Origin: JAGBWK01 sp964462445
GTDB lineage: Bacteria; Bacteroidota; Bacteroidia; Bacteroidales; Muribaculaceae
Assembly (NCBI GenBank): GCA_964462445.1
Contig: CAYWXG010000036.1
Span: forward strand, 1 to 25,689
Reading direction: 5' to 3'
Length of the DNA stretch: 25,689 bases
Shown here: positions 1 through 7,083 of the stretch, piece by piece
Layout: each line of letters begins with the position of its first letter
Numbering within the stretch: the stretch's first letter is position 1
The notes under the pieces: model-generated
The model's input: the letters and a program-made list of their open reading frames with translations, nothing else
Told to the model about the DNA's origin: nothing
Database searches by the model: none
Translations under genes and position numbers: made by a program

Positions 1-162
1 GTTCTAGTGAACCAAGTTTATTTAATTTTTAATCGTCCACTTTTTTAGTGGACACAAGTGAAAAAATATAATTAATAAGTCAAAACTTTCTATATCGATA
101 GACTGATTAATATTTATAATTATTCATATAATACACAAATCACAAAAAAATAAAGTAAAAAT

Positions 163-193
163 TTTGGTAGAATAAAAAATGTACTTAAATTTG
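163..193 (+). promoter_or_regulatory. Bacteroidota-type promoter of the tRNA-Glu gene
   Basis: TTTG at 163-166 and TAAATTTG at 186-193 match the Bacteroidota -33 (TTTG) and -7 (TAnnTTTG) elements with a 19-nt gap, which is normal spacing. Transcription would start near 199, about 24 nt before the mature tRNA. The match is direct; its use as a promoter is inferred. Confidence 0.6.
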
Positions 194-222
194 TGGTAAT
201 GAAAGCGAAGGCTTTGCTAAAT

Positions 223-295
223 GGCGATTTAGTGTAGTGGCCTAGCACGCCACCCTCTCACGGTGGAAACCCGGGTTCGATTCCCGGATTCGCTA
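223..295 (+). tRNA. tRNA-Glu (anticodon CTC)
   Basis: The cloverleaf can be drawn by hand. Acceptor strand 223-229, TA at 230-231, D stem GTGT (232-235)/GCAC (245-248) with GG in the loop, anticodon stem CCACC (250-254)/GGTGG (262-266), anticodon loop CTCTCAC with anticodon CTC at 257-259, a 4-nt variable loop, and T arm CCGGG-TTCGATT-CCCGG. The 3' acceptor strand is 288-294 with discriminator A295. CCA is not encoded. The anticodon reads the glutamate codon GAG. The acceptor stem is imperfect: G223-T294 is a wobble and T228-T289 is a mismatch. The gene stands alone, with its own promoter and a strong terminator just downstream. Confidence 0.9.
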
Positions 296-302
296 CTCAT
301 CG

Positions 303-337
303 AGGCAGTTGACCAAATGTCAACTGCCTTTATTTTT
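303..337 (+). terminator. Rho-independent terminator of tRNA-Glu
   Basis: An 11-bp perfect stem (303-313 with 319-329, core GGCAGTTGAC/GTCAACTGCC) with the 5-nt loop CAAAT is followed by a T-rich run (TTTATTTTT). It begins 8 nt after the tRNA and isolates it from the downstream ABC-F gene. Confidence 0.9.
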
Positions 338-375
338 ACTAAATCAAGCATTAATAGCATAAAGTTTCCTAAACT

Positions 376-407
376 TTTGTTTCCCTCAATGAATGTTCGT
401 ATATTCG
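376..407 (+). promoter_or_regulatory. Probable promoter of the uup operon
   Basis: TTTG at 376-379 and TATATTCG at 400-407 (one mismatch to TAnnTTTG) are 20 nt apart. Transcription would begin near 414, leaving a 5' leader of about 70 nt before the ATG at 486. This is a single imperfect match in AT-rich DNA. Confidence 0.4.
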
Positions 408-485
408 TAAAATATATGAAATTCAATTATTCTATTTTATCAACTATGTCACTGTCGACATCCTGTTGATAATACCCTATAAATT

Positions 486-2354
486 ATGGCAGTATTGCTT
501 CAAATAGATAAACTCACAAAAAGTGTAGGAGATCGTCTGCTTTTCGGAGATGTCACTTTTGGGATAAACGAAGGTGATAAAATTGGTATTATTGCCAAAA
601 ATGGCACTGGGAAATCAACGTTGCTACGCATCATTGCTGGCAAAGAGGCTCCAGATTCAGGAAACGTAGTTGCACGTGCCGATATCAATGTCGCTATTCT
701 TGAACAAACGCCCACTTTTGATGGTGACTCAACTGCAATTGAGGCTTGCATTGACCGTTCAACAACGCGAGGCAACCTAATTCTCAACTATGAAAAAGCT
801 CTTGCTGCCAATGATACAGTTACGATGCAAGAACTTATTCCTCAAATCGACCAACTTCAAGCTTGGGATTTTGAGGACAATGTGCGACAAATGCTCACTC
901 AACTACAAATTTCAGATTTCAGCCAGCCAATTTCGACAATGTCGGGAGGGCAGCGCAAACGTGTAGCTTTGTGTCGCCTACTACTCGACAAACCTGATAT
1001 AATTATTCTCGATGAGCCAACCAACCACTTGGATATTTCGACAATTGAATGGCTCGAAGGACATCTGCGACACCAACGCGTCACACTTTTAATGGTGACA
1101 CACGACCGATATTTCCTTGACAGCATCTGTAACAAAATCATTGAAATTGACCGCCAACAAATTTTCACCTACGAAGGCAACTACGATTATTATCTACGAC
1201 GTCGTAAAGAACGTATAGAAGCTATGGCGACAGAACTTGCAAAAGTTAAAAATACACTTCGCCACGAAACAGAATGGATGCGTCGACAGCCACAAGCTCG
1301 AGCAGGGAAGGCGAAATATCGTATTGATGCATATTACGACTTAAAAGAACGTGCGAGAGTCGATCTTTCCGAACGACAGATCAATTTAAATGTCAAATCT
1401 TCATATATAGGCTCGAAAATTTTTGAAGCTGTTAAAGTATCAAAACGCTTTGGTGACAAAATCATTCTTGACGAATTTAATTATATTTTCGCAAGATATG
1501 AAAAAGTTGGTATAATAGGGAAGAACGGCGTAGGTAAATCTACTTTTATTAAACTACTACAAGGTATTATTTCTCCAGATAGCGGTTATTTCGATGTGGG
1601 TGAAACCGTACGCTTCGGATATTATAGCCAAGAAGGAATTAGTTTCAATCCGGAAAAGAAAGTAATCGATGCAGTGACCGAAATTGCCGAAGATATTGTG
1701 GTGAACAATCAATTACACTTTTCTCCGATGCAATTTCTGCAACATTTTCTATTTTCACCTGCCGACCAACAAAAATATATCCATACACTCTCCGGAGGAG
1801 AACGCGCCCGACTTCATCTCGCTGTGGTATTGATGCAATCCCCCAACTTCCTTATTCTCGACGAACCGACCAACGACTTGGATATTATTACCCTCGGAAT
1901 ATTAGAGAACTATTTAGAGCAATTTGGTGGATGCTTGATTATTATATCCCACGACCGCTTTTTCCTTGACTCTACAGTCGACCACCTTTTCGTAATGGAA
2001 GGGAATGGGGTAGTAAAAGATTTTCCCGGCACATACAACGAGTATCGTCGCCATAAAGAGCACGAACGTCAACAACTCGCCGAACAAAAGAGAAAGCAAA
2101 CCGAAGGAGAGAACACAACTCAACGCCAACGCACTGAACGCCCTAAAAAACTTTCATTCAAAGAAAAAAAAGAGTTAGAGTCTCTTACAGAAGAGATTGC
2201 GAACCTCGAAGATGAAAAATTAAAACTCGAACAAATATTCACAGGAGTTGTGCCAGGCGACATAAATGAAGCTTCTCGACGATATGATGAAGTTAAAAAC
2301 ATTATTGATGAGAAGGAATTGCGATGGCTTGAGCTTTCTGAATTAGATAATTAA
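486..2354 (+). CDS. uup: ABC-F family ATPase, Uup type
   Basis: A 622-residue soluble protein with two ABC domains and no membrane segments. Domain 1 has a Walker A at about 37-44 (AKNGTGKS, Ala in place of the usual first Gly), signature SGGQ at 153-156 and Walker B LDEPTNHLD at 175-183. Domain 2 has Walker A GKNGVGKS at 345-352, signature SGGER at 436-440 and Walker B LDEPTNDLD at 458-466. The linker between them is the charged helical region of ABC-F proteins. The C-terminus (about 525-622) is a highly charged coiled coil, the hallmark of the Uup subgroup, where it binds nucleic acid. ABC-F proteins act on ribosomes; Uup is linked to ribosome function and to transposon precise excision in E. 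coli. The specific role here is inferred. The Ala in the first P-loop also occurs, to my recollection, in other Bacteroidota Uup proteins, so I do not treat it as a defect. A 19-bp gap to the next gene suggests co-transcription. Confidence 0.9.
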   Translation: MAVLLQIDKLTKSVGDRLLFGDVTFGINEGDKIGIIAKNGTGKSTLLRIIAGKEAPDSGNVVARADINVAILEQTPTFDGDSTAIEACIDRSTTRGNLILNYEKALAANDTVTMQELIPQIDQLQAWDFEDNVRQMLTQLQISDFSQPISTMSGGQRKRVALCRLLLDKPDIIILDEPTNHLDISTIEWLEGHLRHQRVTLLMVTHDRYFLDSICNKIIEIDRQQIFTYEGNYDYYLRRRKERIEAMATELAKVKNTLRHETEWMRRQPQARAGKAKYRIDAYYDLKERARVDLSERQINLNVKSSYIGSKIFEAVKVSKRFGDKIILDEFNYIFARYEKVGIIGKNGVGKSTFIKLLQGIISPDSGYFDVGETVRFGYYSQEGISFNPEKKVIDAVTEIAEDIVVNNQLHFSPMQFLQHFLFSPADQQKYIHTLSGGERARLHLAVVLMQSPNFLILDEPTNDLDIITLGILENYLEQFGGCLIIISHDRFFLDSTVDHLFVMEGNGVVKDFPGTYNEYRRHKEHERQQLAEQKRKQTEGENTTQRQRTERPKKLSFKEKKELESLTEEIANLEDEKLKLEQIFTGVVPGDINEASRRYDEVKNIIDEKELRWLELSELDN

Positions 2355-2373
2355 TCCATACATCAGTATAACT

Positions 2374-2715
2374 ATGAAAAAACTATTTCTTACCATGATT
2401 TTAGCTGTGACAGCAACTACATTTACGTTTGCTCAAAATGTATCCGATGCCCAACGTTACCAACGCGAAGCTGAATATTACCAACGACAAGCGGAATACT
2501 ACAAACGTGAAGCCGACAGCTATTTTAATGACGCTAAAAGATATGAAAACGATGCTTCATATTATGTGCGAAATAATAACTATAGTCGTGCGCGAGATTG
2601 CTATAGAAATGCAGCAAATGCCATGGATAATTACCAAACCAAACTCGATGCGGCAAAACGTAATGCCTCAACTGCCGAGGACTATCTGAAACGTGCCGCA
2701 GATGCTTTAAGATAA
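2374..2715 (+). CDS. small exported protein with Tyr/Ala heptad repeats
   Basis: A 113-residue protein that I cannot assign to a named family. Residues 1-20 form a clear Sec signal peptide (Lys-Lys start, hydrophobic core, cleavage after the Ala before Gln21), so the product is probably periplasmic or outer-membrane associated. The mature part is almost entirely helical and charged. Tyr falls exactly every seven residues at 29, 36, 43, 50, 57 and 64, and Ala at 33, 40, 47, 54 and 61, giving Y-x-x-x-A-x-x heptads with Arg/Lys/Glu/Asp between. A second Ala-rich amphipathic helix follows (about 75-113). Such a pattern fits a coiled coil or helical bundle resembling small TPR-like or lipoprotein-like envelope proteins, but no function can be claimed. 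It sits 19 bp after uup and 43 bp before a mechanosensitive channel gene, all on the same strand. Confidence 0.85.
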   Translation: MKKLFLTMILAVTATTFTFAQNVSDAQRYQREAEYYQRQAEYYKREADSYFNDAKRYENDASYYVRNNNYSRARDCYRNAANAMDNYQTKLDAAKRNASTAEDYLKRAADALR

Positions 2716-2758
2716 ATGTATTAATACCTATAATCTGATTTAATATTTAATATTAAAT

Positions 2759-3967
2759 ATGGAAGCCTTAAATAATTATATAGAAGAGTTATTGGAAATG
2801 ACTTCAATATCCTCAGAATGGATTATTTACTTTCGCCGGGCAATAGTAATAACATTAATGATAATTGTAGCATGCCTTGCCGATTGGATATGCCGACGAA
2901 AAGTAGCTCCATTAATAAAAAAAATTGCTAAACGCACTAAATATACATGGGATGATGAAATATTTAGCGAGCCGTTCTTGAATTGGGCATGCCATTTAAT
3001 ACCTCCAATTATTTTATATATTTGGCTTCCTTATGCTTTTGATGAAATGCATCATACTATAAGGATAATTTCGACTATTTGTATCGTTTATTTCATCTTT
3101 GTTGTTGTAAAATTATTATTTAAATTTTTTGATGCAATTCTAAACATTGTAAATAATAATGAGTTCAGCAATCTCAAGGTGGTTTTTACTAAAAGCACAA
3201 TACAAATGCTAAAACTAATTGTCACTTGTATTGGCGTGATTTTTGTTATTAGCACGTTAGCCGGAATAAGTCCACTTACAATATTTACTGGATTAGGTGC
3301 CTCAATGGCAATATTATTATTGATTTTTAGAGATACTCTACTTGGATTGGTCGCTGGAATTCAATTATCGGTAAATAAAATGCTTGAACCGGGTGATTGG
3401 ATAATAGTTCCTTCATGTAATGTTAATGGAAAGGTTCTTGAGGTTACGTTAACTACTGTTAAAGTAGAAAACTGGGATAAATCTGTTTCTGCGATTTCTC
3501 CATATACATTAGTGAGTACTTCATTTCAAAATTGGCAGAAAATGATTGAAGGAGGAGGGCGACGAGTTACTCGTTCAATTTTAATTGATATGACATCAGT
3601 TCGGTTTCTCAATCCCAATGAAATATCGAGACTAGAATCATTAGGCTTTGTAAGCAGTAATGAGTCTCAAGAACATAAATTAATCAATTTAGGATTGTTT
3701 CGATTATATATTGAGCGATATTTAGCTCAACATCCCGACGTAAATTCAGAAATGCTTTCCATGGTAAGACAATTGCCCACCACTCCGCAAGGACTTCCTC
3801 TTGAAATGTATTTCTTCACTAACACAACAGTATGGACAGAATACGAGCGTACACAATGCAAGATATTTGATTACATTCTTGCTGTGATTAATGAATTTGG
3901 ATTACGAGTATATCAAACCCCAACCGGAGCGGATATAGCTTCATTGAAAGGCCAAAATTCTCGCTGA
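2759..3967 (+). CDS. ybdG: MscS-family mechanosensitive channel, YbdG type
   Basis: A 402-residue inner-membrane protein of the small-conductance mechanosensitive channel family, expected to open under membrane tension and release solutes during osmotic downshock. Hydrophobic segments lie at about 24-44, 78-95, 101-125, 150-170 and 175-203. The last is the Gly/Ala-rich pore-lining helix that leads into LEPGDWI at 209-215, the start of the cytoplasmic beta domain. Stretches such as LTTVKVENWDKS (231-242), SFQNWQKM (255-262) and GGGRRVTRSI (265-274) resemble E. coli YbdG (MscM), as does the length (YbdG is about 415). There is no signal peptide. A 21-nt AT-only palindrome (2738-2758) abuts the start codon. 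Probably the last gene of the uup transcript, before the terminator at 3991. The subgroup call is from remembered motifs and not an alignment. Confidence 0.85.
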   Translation: MEALNNYIEELLEMTSISSEWIIYFRRAIVITLMIIVACLADWICRRKVAPLIKKIAKRTKYTWDDEIFSEPFLNWACHLIPPIILYIWLPYAFDEMHHTIRIISTICIVYFIFVVVKLLFKFFDAILNIVNNNEFSNLKVVFTKSTIQMLKLIVTCIGVIFVISTLAGISPLTIFTGLGASMAILLLIFRDTLLGLVAGIQLSVNKMLEPGDWIIVPSCNVNGKVLEVTLTTVKVENWDKSVSAISPYTLVSTSFQNWQKMIEGGGRRVTRSILIDMTSVRFLNPNEISRLESLGFVSSNESQEHKLINLGLFRLYIERYLAQHPDVNSEMLSMVRQLPTTPQGLPLEMYFFTNTTVWTEYERTQCKIFDYILAVINEFGLRVYQTPTGADIASLKGQNSR

Positions 3968-3986
3968 AAAAATTTTACTAATAAGT

Positions 3987-4020
3987 CAAAAAAACGGGTG
4001 CTTTTCCAACACCCGTTTTA
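3987..4020. terminator. bidirectional terminator between ybdG-like gene and prs
   Basis: A 10-bp stem (3991-4000 with 4010-4019, core ACGGGTG/CACCCGT) with a 9-nt loop. It is flanked by seven A on the left and TTTT on the right, so it can stop the plus-strand channel transcript and, with a better T tract, the minus-strand prs transcript. The remaining 4021-4142 shows nothing recognisable. Confidence 0.85.
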
Positions 4021-4142
4021 ATCTATATAGAGCAACGGTTCGTATCAAATATCAGACAAACCATTAATATCATATAACACGCTATAGCTCACAAAGTTAA
4101 AAGAGTTTTAGCGCCCAAATTCACATATCCACCAAAAGTTCT

Positions 4143-5090
4143 TTATTTAATAAGATACTGTGATGAAATTGATTGATATTCGTGAACTCGACGAATAGTG
4201 TCAGCAAACATTTTTGCCACCGACAAAACAGTCACTTTCTTGCTTCCTTTTTTGTAAGGGATTGAATTTGTGAATATCATTTCGGTAAGACCGCTATCAT
4301 TTACACGTTGAGTTGCAGGGTCGCTCATAATAGCATGTGATGCCAATGCTCTAACTGATTTTGCTCCTTCTGAAATCATCAAGTCGGCAGCTTTGGTTAT
4401 AGTTCCGGCGGTATCTACCATGTCATCAACAAGAATAACATTCTTATCTTTAACATCTCCAATTACAGTCATTGTGGCAACAACATTGGCTTTTGCACGT
4501 TGCTTGTGACACAACACCAAAGGAACATTTAGATATTTTGCATAGCTATTTGCACGTTTTGCACCACCTACGTCGGGGGTTGCAATTACCATATTTTCAA
4601 GATTGAGCGACTGAATGTAAGGAATAAATACCGATGAACCATAAAGGTGATCTACTGGCACATCAAAGAATCCCTGAATCTGGTCGGCATGCAAATCCAT
4701 TGTAATAATACGATTTACTCCGGCAGCAGTCAACAAGTTAGCAACGAGTTTTGCTGCAATTGAAACTCTCGGTTTGTCCTTACGGTCTTGACGAGCCCAC
4801 CCGAAATAGGGGAGGACAGCAATTACCGAACGAGCTGAAGCACGTTTTGCAGCATCAATCATGAGGAGAAGCTCCATAAGATTGTCGCTGTTAGGGAACG
4901 TTGATTGCACAAGGTAAACTTCGTGACCGCGAATTGATTCTTCAAAACATACTTCAAATTCGCCATCAGCAAAATACTGAATGTTCATTTTCCCCGGCTC
5001 TACTCCAAGCTCTTTACAGATTTCTTCGGCCATGTAGCGCGAATTGGTCCCGGAAAAAACCTTGAACGGAGGAAGTGTTGATGTATTCAT
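4143..5090 (-). CDS. prs: ribose-phosphate pyrophosphokinase (PRPP synthetase)
   Basis: A 315-residue cytoplasmic enzyme that makes 5-phosphoribosyl-1-pyrophosphate from ribose 5-phosphate and ATP. It feeds purine, pyrimidine, histidine, tryptophan and NAD synthesis. Visible signatures: FADGE (40-44) and RQDRK (100-104) of the ATP site, TMDLHADQIQGFF (130-142), the flexible-loop basic stretch around 196-200, and the PRPP/ribose-phosphate loop VILVDDMVDTAGT (218-230). Length is normal for class I enzymes (about 310-320). The gene lies 27 bp downstream of the GH13 gene on the same strand with no promoter visible in the gap, so it is probably co-transcribed with it. Transcription ends at the terminator at 3987-4020. 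Confidence 0.97.
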   Translation of the reverse strand: MNTSTLPPFKVFSGTNSRYMAEEICKELGVEPGKMNIQYFADGEFEVCFEESIRGHEVYLVQSTFPNSDNLMELLLMIDAAKRASARSVIAVLPYFGWARQDRKDKPRVSIAAKLVANLLTAAGVNRIITMDLHADQIQGFFDVPVDHLYGSSVFIPYIQSLNLENMVIATPDVGGAKRANSYAKYLNVPLVLCHKQRAKANVVATMTVIGDVKDKNVILVDDMVDTAGTITKAADLMISEGAKSVRALASHAIMSDPATQRVNDSGLTEMIFTNSIPYKKGSKKVTVLSVAKMFADTIRRVHEYQSISSQYLIK

Positions 5091-5117
5091 TGTTCTATTA
5101 TTGAGTATAATTGATAT

Positions 5118-6854
5118 TTAATTTGAATTCTTGGCTGATTTACGTTTCTTCAATCGAGATACTACATCCTTATGCTTTATCTTCCAAATAGCCACTCTGT
5201 ATGGCGCGACTAATTGGGCCTTAAATGGTGTATCAGACGATAATGTCTTTTCTTCAATAACTCCGGTAAGCAATTCAGTTGCAGAAACATATCCCTGAGG
5301 AATTTCAAGCAAATTAAATGCATGCTGAGGTATATTAATTTCAACATCAGCAGACTTTTTATCGAAACTTACAGCAATCACGAGTGTAACATCATCATAA
5401 TTACGCAAGAAGGCATAATGACGATGTGGGTTAAATTTTGGATTATTGTAATTTACATATGTTACGTCAAAGAATCTGCCCATTGATATTGCTTTCTCAG
5501 AGTTGCAAAGGCGAAGTATCTTCTCATAATCCTCGCGTAATTGCTTTTCATCATCGGTAAGCATTTGCCCATCGCATTTATTCTTATTACGCCAACGACG
5601 TAATGTTGAAAGTGACCAAAAGTCAAATATCGTGGTTCGGCCATCTTGACCGCTATAACCTTCGGCATCCAAAGCTTTTTCGCCCAATTCTTGTCCCATG
5701 TACAACATATACGGACCTGTCGACAACATTGAACTAACAATCATTGACGGGAATATTGCTTTTGCATCGTTGGCATATTGCGGTGAAGCAAAACGCTGTT
5801 CATCGTGGTTCTCTTGGAAATTAAGCATTTTATCCTGCAACCCTTCTACGGCTTGCCAACATGATGTAATATTAGCAGCCGAAACGTTACAACATTCTAT
5901 GCCTCGCAATGTATCATAAAGATTTACCTTATCATATAAATAATCAAATCCTGCAATATTAATAAAATCACGATAAAGATTTACATCGTAGATTTCTGCA
6001 ATAAATATAACGTTGGGATAGCGTTCTTTTACATTAGCAATAGCCCACTGCCAAAATTCTAACGGGACCATAAATGCCATATCACATCTAAAGCCATCTA
6101 CACCTTTAGATGCCCAATATCGCAATATATGCAACATTTTAAACCACACCGGTGGGATTGGGTCGAAATGTCGGCTGCCATCGCCATAATCCACGCCATA
6201 GTTCAATTTTACGGTTTCATACCAGTCATATTTACCGGGGAATGCATTGAAGCAATCATTGCCCGATGCTTTTGCAGGAAATTCCACATATGCATCATCG
6301 CCTTCCCCAAGGTCGATTGATGGAGAAAATTGTTGACGTGTAATATAATAGAAGTCATTTTTCGGAGAGAAAAACATTGTTAAGTCATCATCAACTCCAA
6401 AATCCTTAATCCCGGCAGGTTTTACATCGGAATAATATTGACGCCCAACATGGTTGGGTACAAAATCAATAATTGCTTTTAGTCCGGAGTTATGAGTACG
6501 TTTAATTAACGCATCAAATTCATCAAGTCTATGCTCCACATCAACTGCAATGTCGGGATCAATATCATAATAGTCAGTAATTGCATAGGGAGAACCGGCT
6601 TTACCTTTAATGACATATTTATTGTGTCGTTGAATTCCATACTTAGTATAATCAACATCATGTGCATGTTCAATTACACCGGTATACCACACGTGAGTAA
6701 CACCTAAACGTTTTAGAGAGCGTAACACTGTGGAGCTGATATTATTCATCTTGCCCGATCCGTTTTGTTCAATTGTGCCATTGGGTATGCAATCTGCATT
6801 ATCGTTAGCAAACAAACGCGGAAGTAATTGATATATTATAGGTTTAGTTTTCAT
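5118..6854 (-). CDS. GH13 alpha-amylase family enzyme, cytoplasmic
   Basis: A 578-residue glycoside hydrolase family 13 protein. The (beta/alpha)8 barrel is shown by conserved region I IDFVPNH (129-135), the nucleophile in GFRCD (Asp258), the acid/base in FIAEIYD (Glu287) and the transition-state Asp in QENHD (Asp351), so the catalytic triad is complete. A C-terminal beta domain spans about 475-560, followed by a Lys/Arg-rich tail. There is no signal peptide, so it probably acts inside the cell on alpha-1,4-glucans such as glycogen or imported maltooligosaccharides. Unlike Sus amylases, it lacks SusC/SusD neighbours. Substrate and product (hydrolysis or transfer) cannot be read from sequence. 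It is the first gene of a two-gene unit with prs and diverges from valS. Confidence 0.9.
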   Translation of the reverse strand: MKTKPIIYQLLPRLFANDNADCIPNGTIEQNGSGKMNNISSTVLRSLKRLGVTHVWYTGVIEHAHDVDYTKYGIQRHNKYVIKGKAGSPYAITDYYDIDPDIAVDVEHRLDEFDALIKRTHNSGLKAIIDFVPNHVGRQYYSDVKPAGIKDFGVDDDLTMFFSPKNDFYYITRQQFSPSIDLGEGDDAYVEFPAKASGNDCFNAFPGKYDWYETVKLNYGVDYGDGSRHFDPIPPVWFKMLHILRYWASKGVDGFRCDMAFMVPLEFWQWAIANVKERYPNVIFIAEIYDVNLYRDFINIAGFDYLYDKVNLYDTLRGIECCNVSAANITSCWQAVEGLQDKMLNFQENHDEQRFASPQYANDAKAIFPSMIVSSMLSTGPYMLYMGQELGEKALDAEGYSGQDGRTTIFDFWSLSTLRRWRNKNKCDGQMLTDDEKQLREDYEKILRLCNSEKAISMGRFFDVTYVNYNNPKFNPHRHYAFLRNYDDVTLVIAVSFDKKSADVEINIPQHAFNLLEIPQGYVSATELLTGVIEEKTLSSDTPFKAQLVAPYRVAIWKIKHKDVVSRLKKRKSAKNSN

Positions 6855-6917
6855 TATTAAATCATATATTTTCGGCGATTAATATGGTGTAAAATCGCCT
6901 ACTGCTAATATTTTCTG

Positions 6918-6925
6918 CAAATTTA
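6918..6925 (-). promoter_or_regulatory. -7 box for the GH13-prs unit
   Basis: On the minus strand this reads TAAATTTG, an exact TAnnTTTG match. The transcript would start near 6911, about 57 nt before the start codon at 6854. No good TTTG is seen at the -33 distance; an ATTG lies 23 nt away (6949-6952). Confidence 0.5.
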
Positions 6926-6977
6926 CATTTTTATTTCATATTTTACGACAATATTCGGTTAAAATGGTCAAGATTCA

Positions 6978-7000
6978 TTACAAATATTTTTGTAAATTTG
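6978..7000 (+). promoter_or_regulatory. -7 box for valS, overlapped by a small inverted repeat
   Basis: TAAATTTG at 6993-7000 is an exact -7 box, giving a start near 7007 and a leader of about 77 nt before valS. No clear -33 TTTG precedes it. The inverted repeat TTACAA (6978-6983)/TTGTAA (6990-6995) overlaps the box and could be an operator or simple AT-rich coincidence. Confidence 0.5.
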
Positions 7001-7083
7001 TACCCGAATAATATAGGTGATTATTCATGATTTCTCTTTTAATTTTAAAATAACAAATATTATATACACCATTATTTTTAGCG

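Noticed and set aside
263..469. 68-codon plus-strand frame after the tRNA
   Set aside because: It begins inside the tRNA anticodon arm and runs through the terminator hairpin, so it is not a gene.
2738..2758. 21-nt palindrome of only A and T before the channel gene
   Set aside because: It is a palindrome except for its centre base, but AT-only palindromes are easily produced by chance in this composition.
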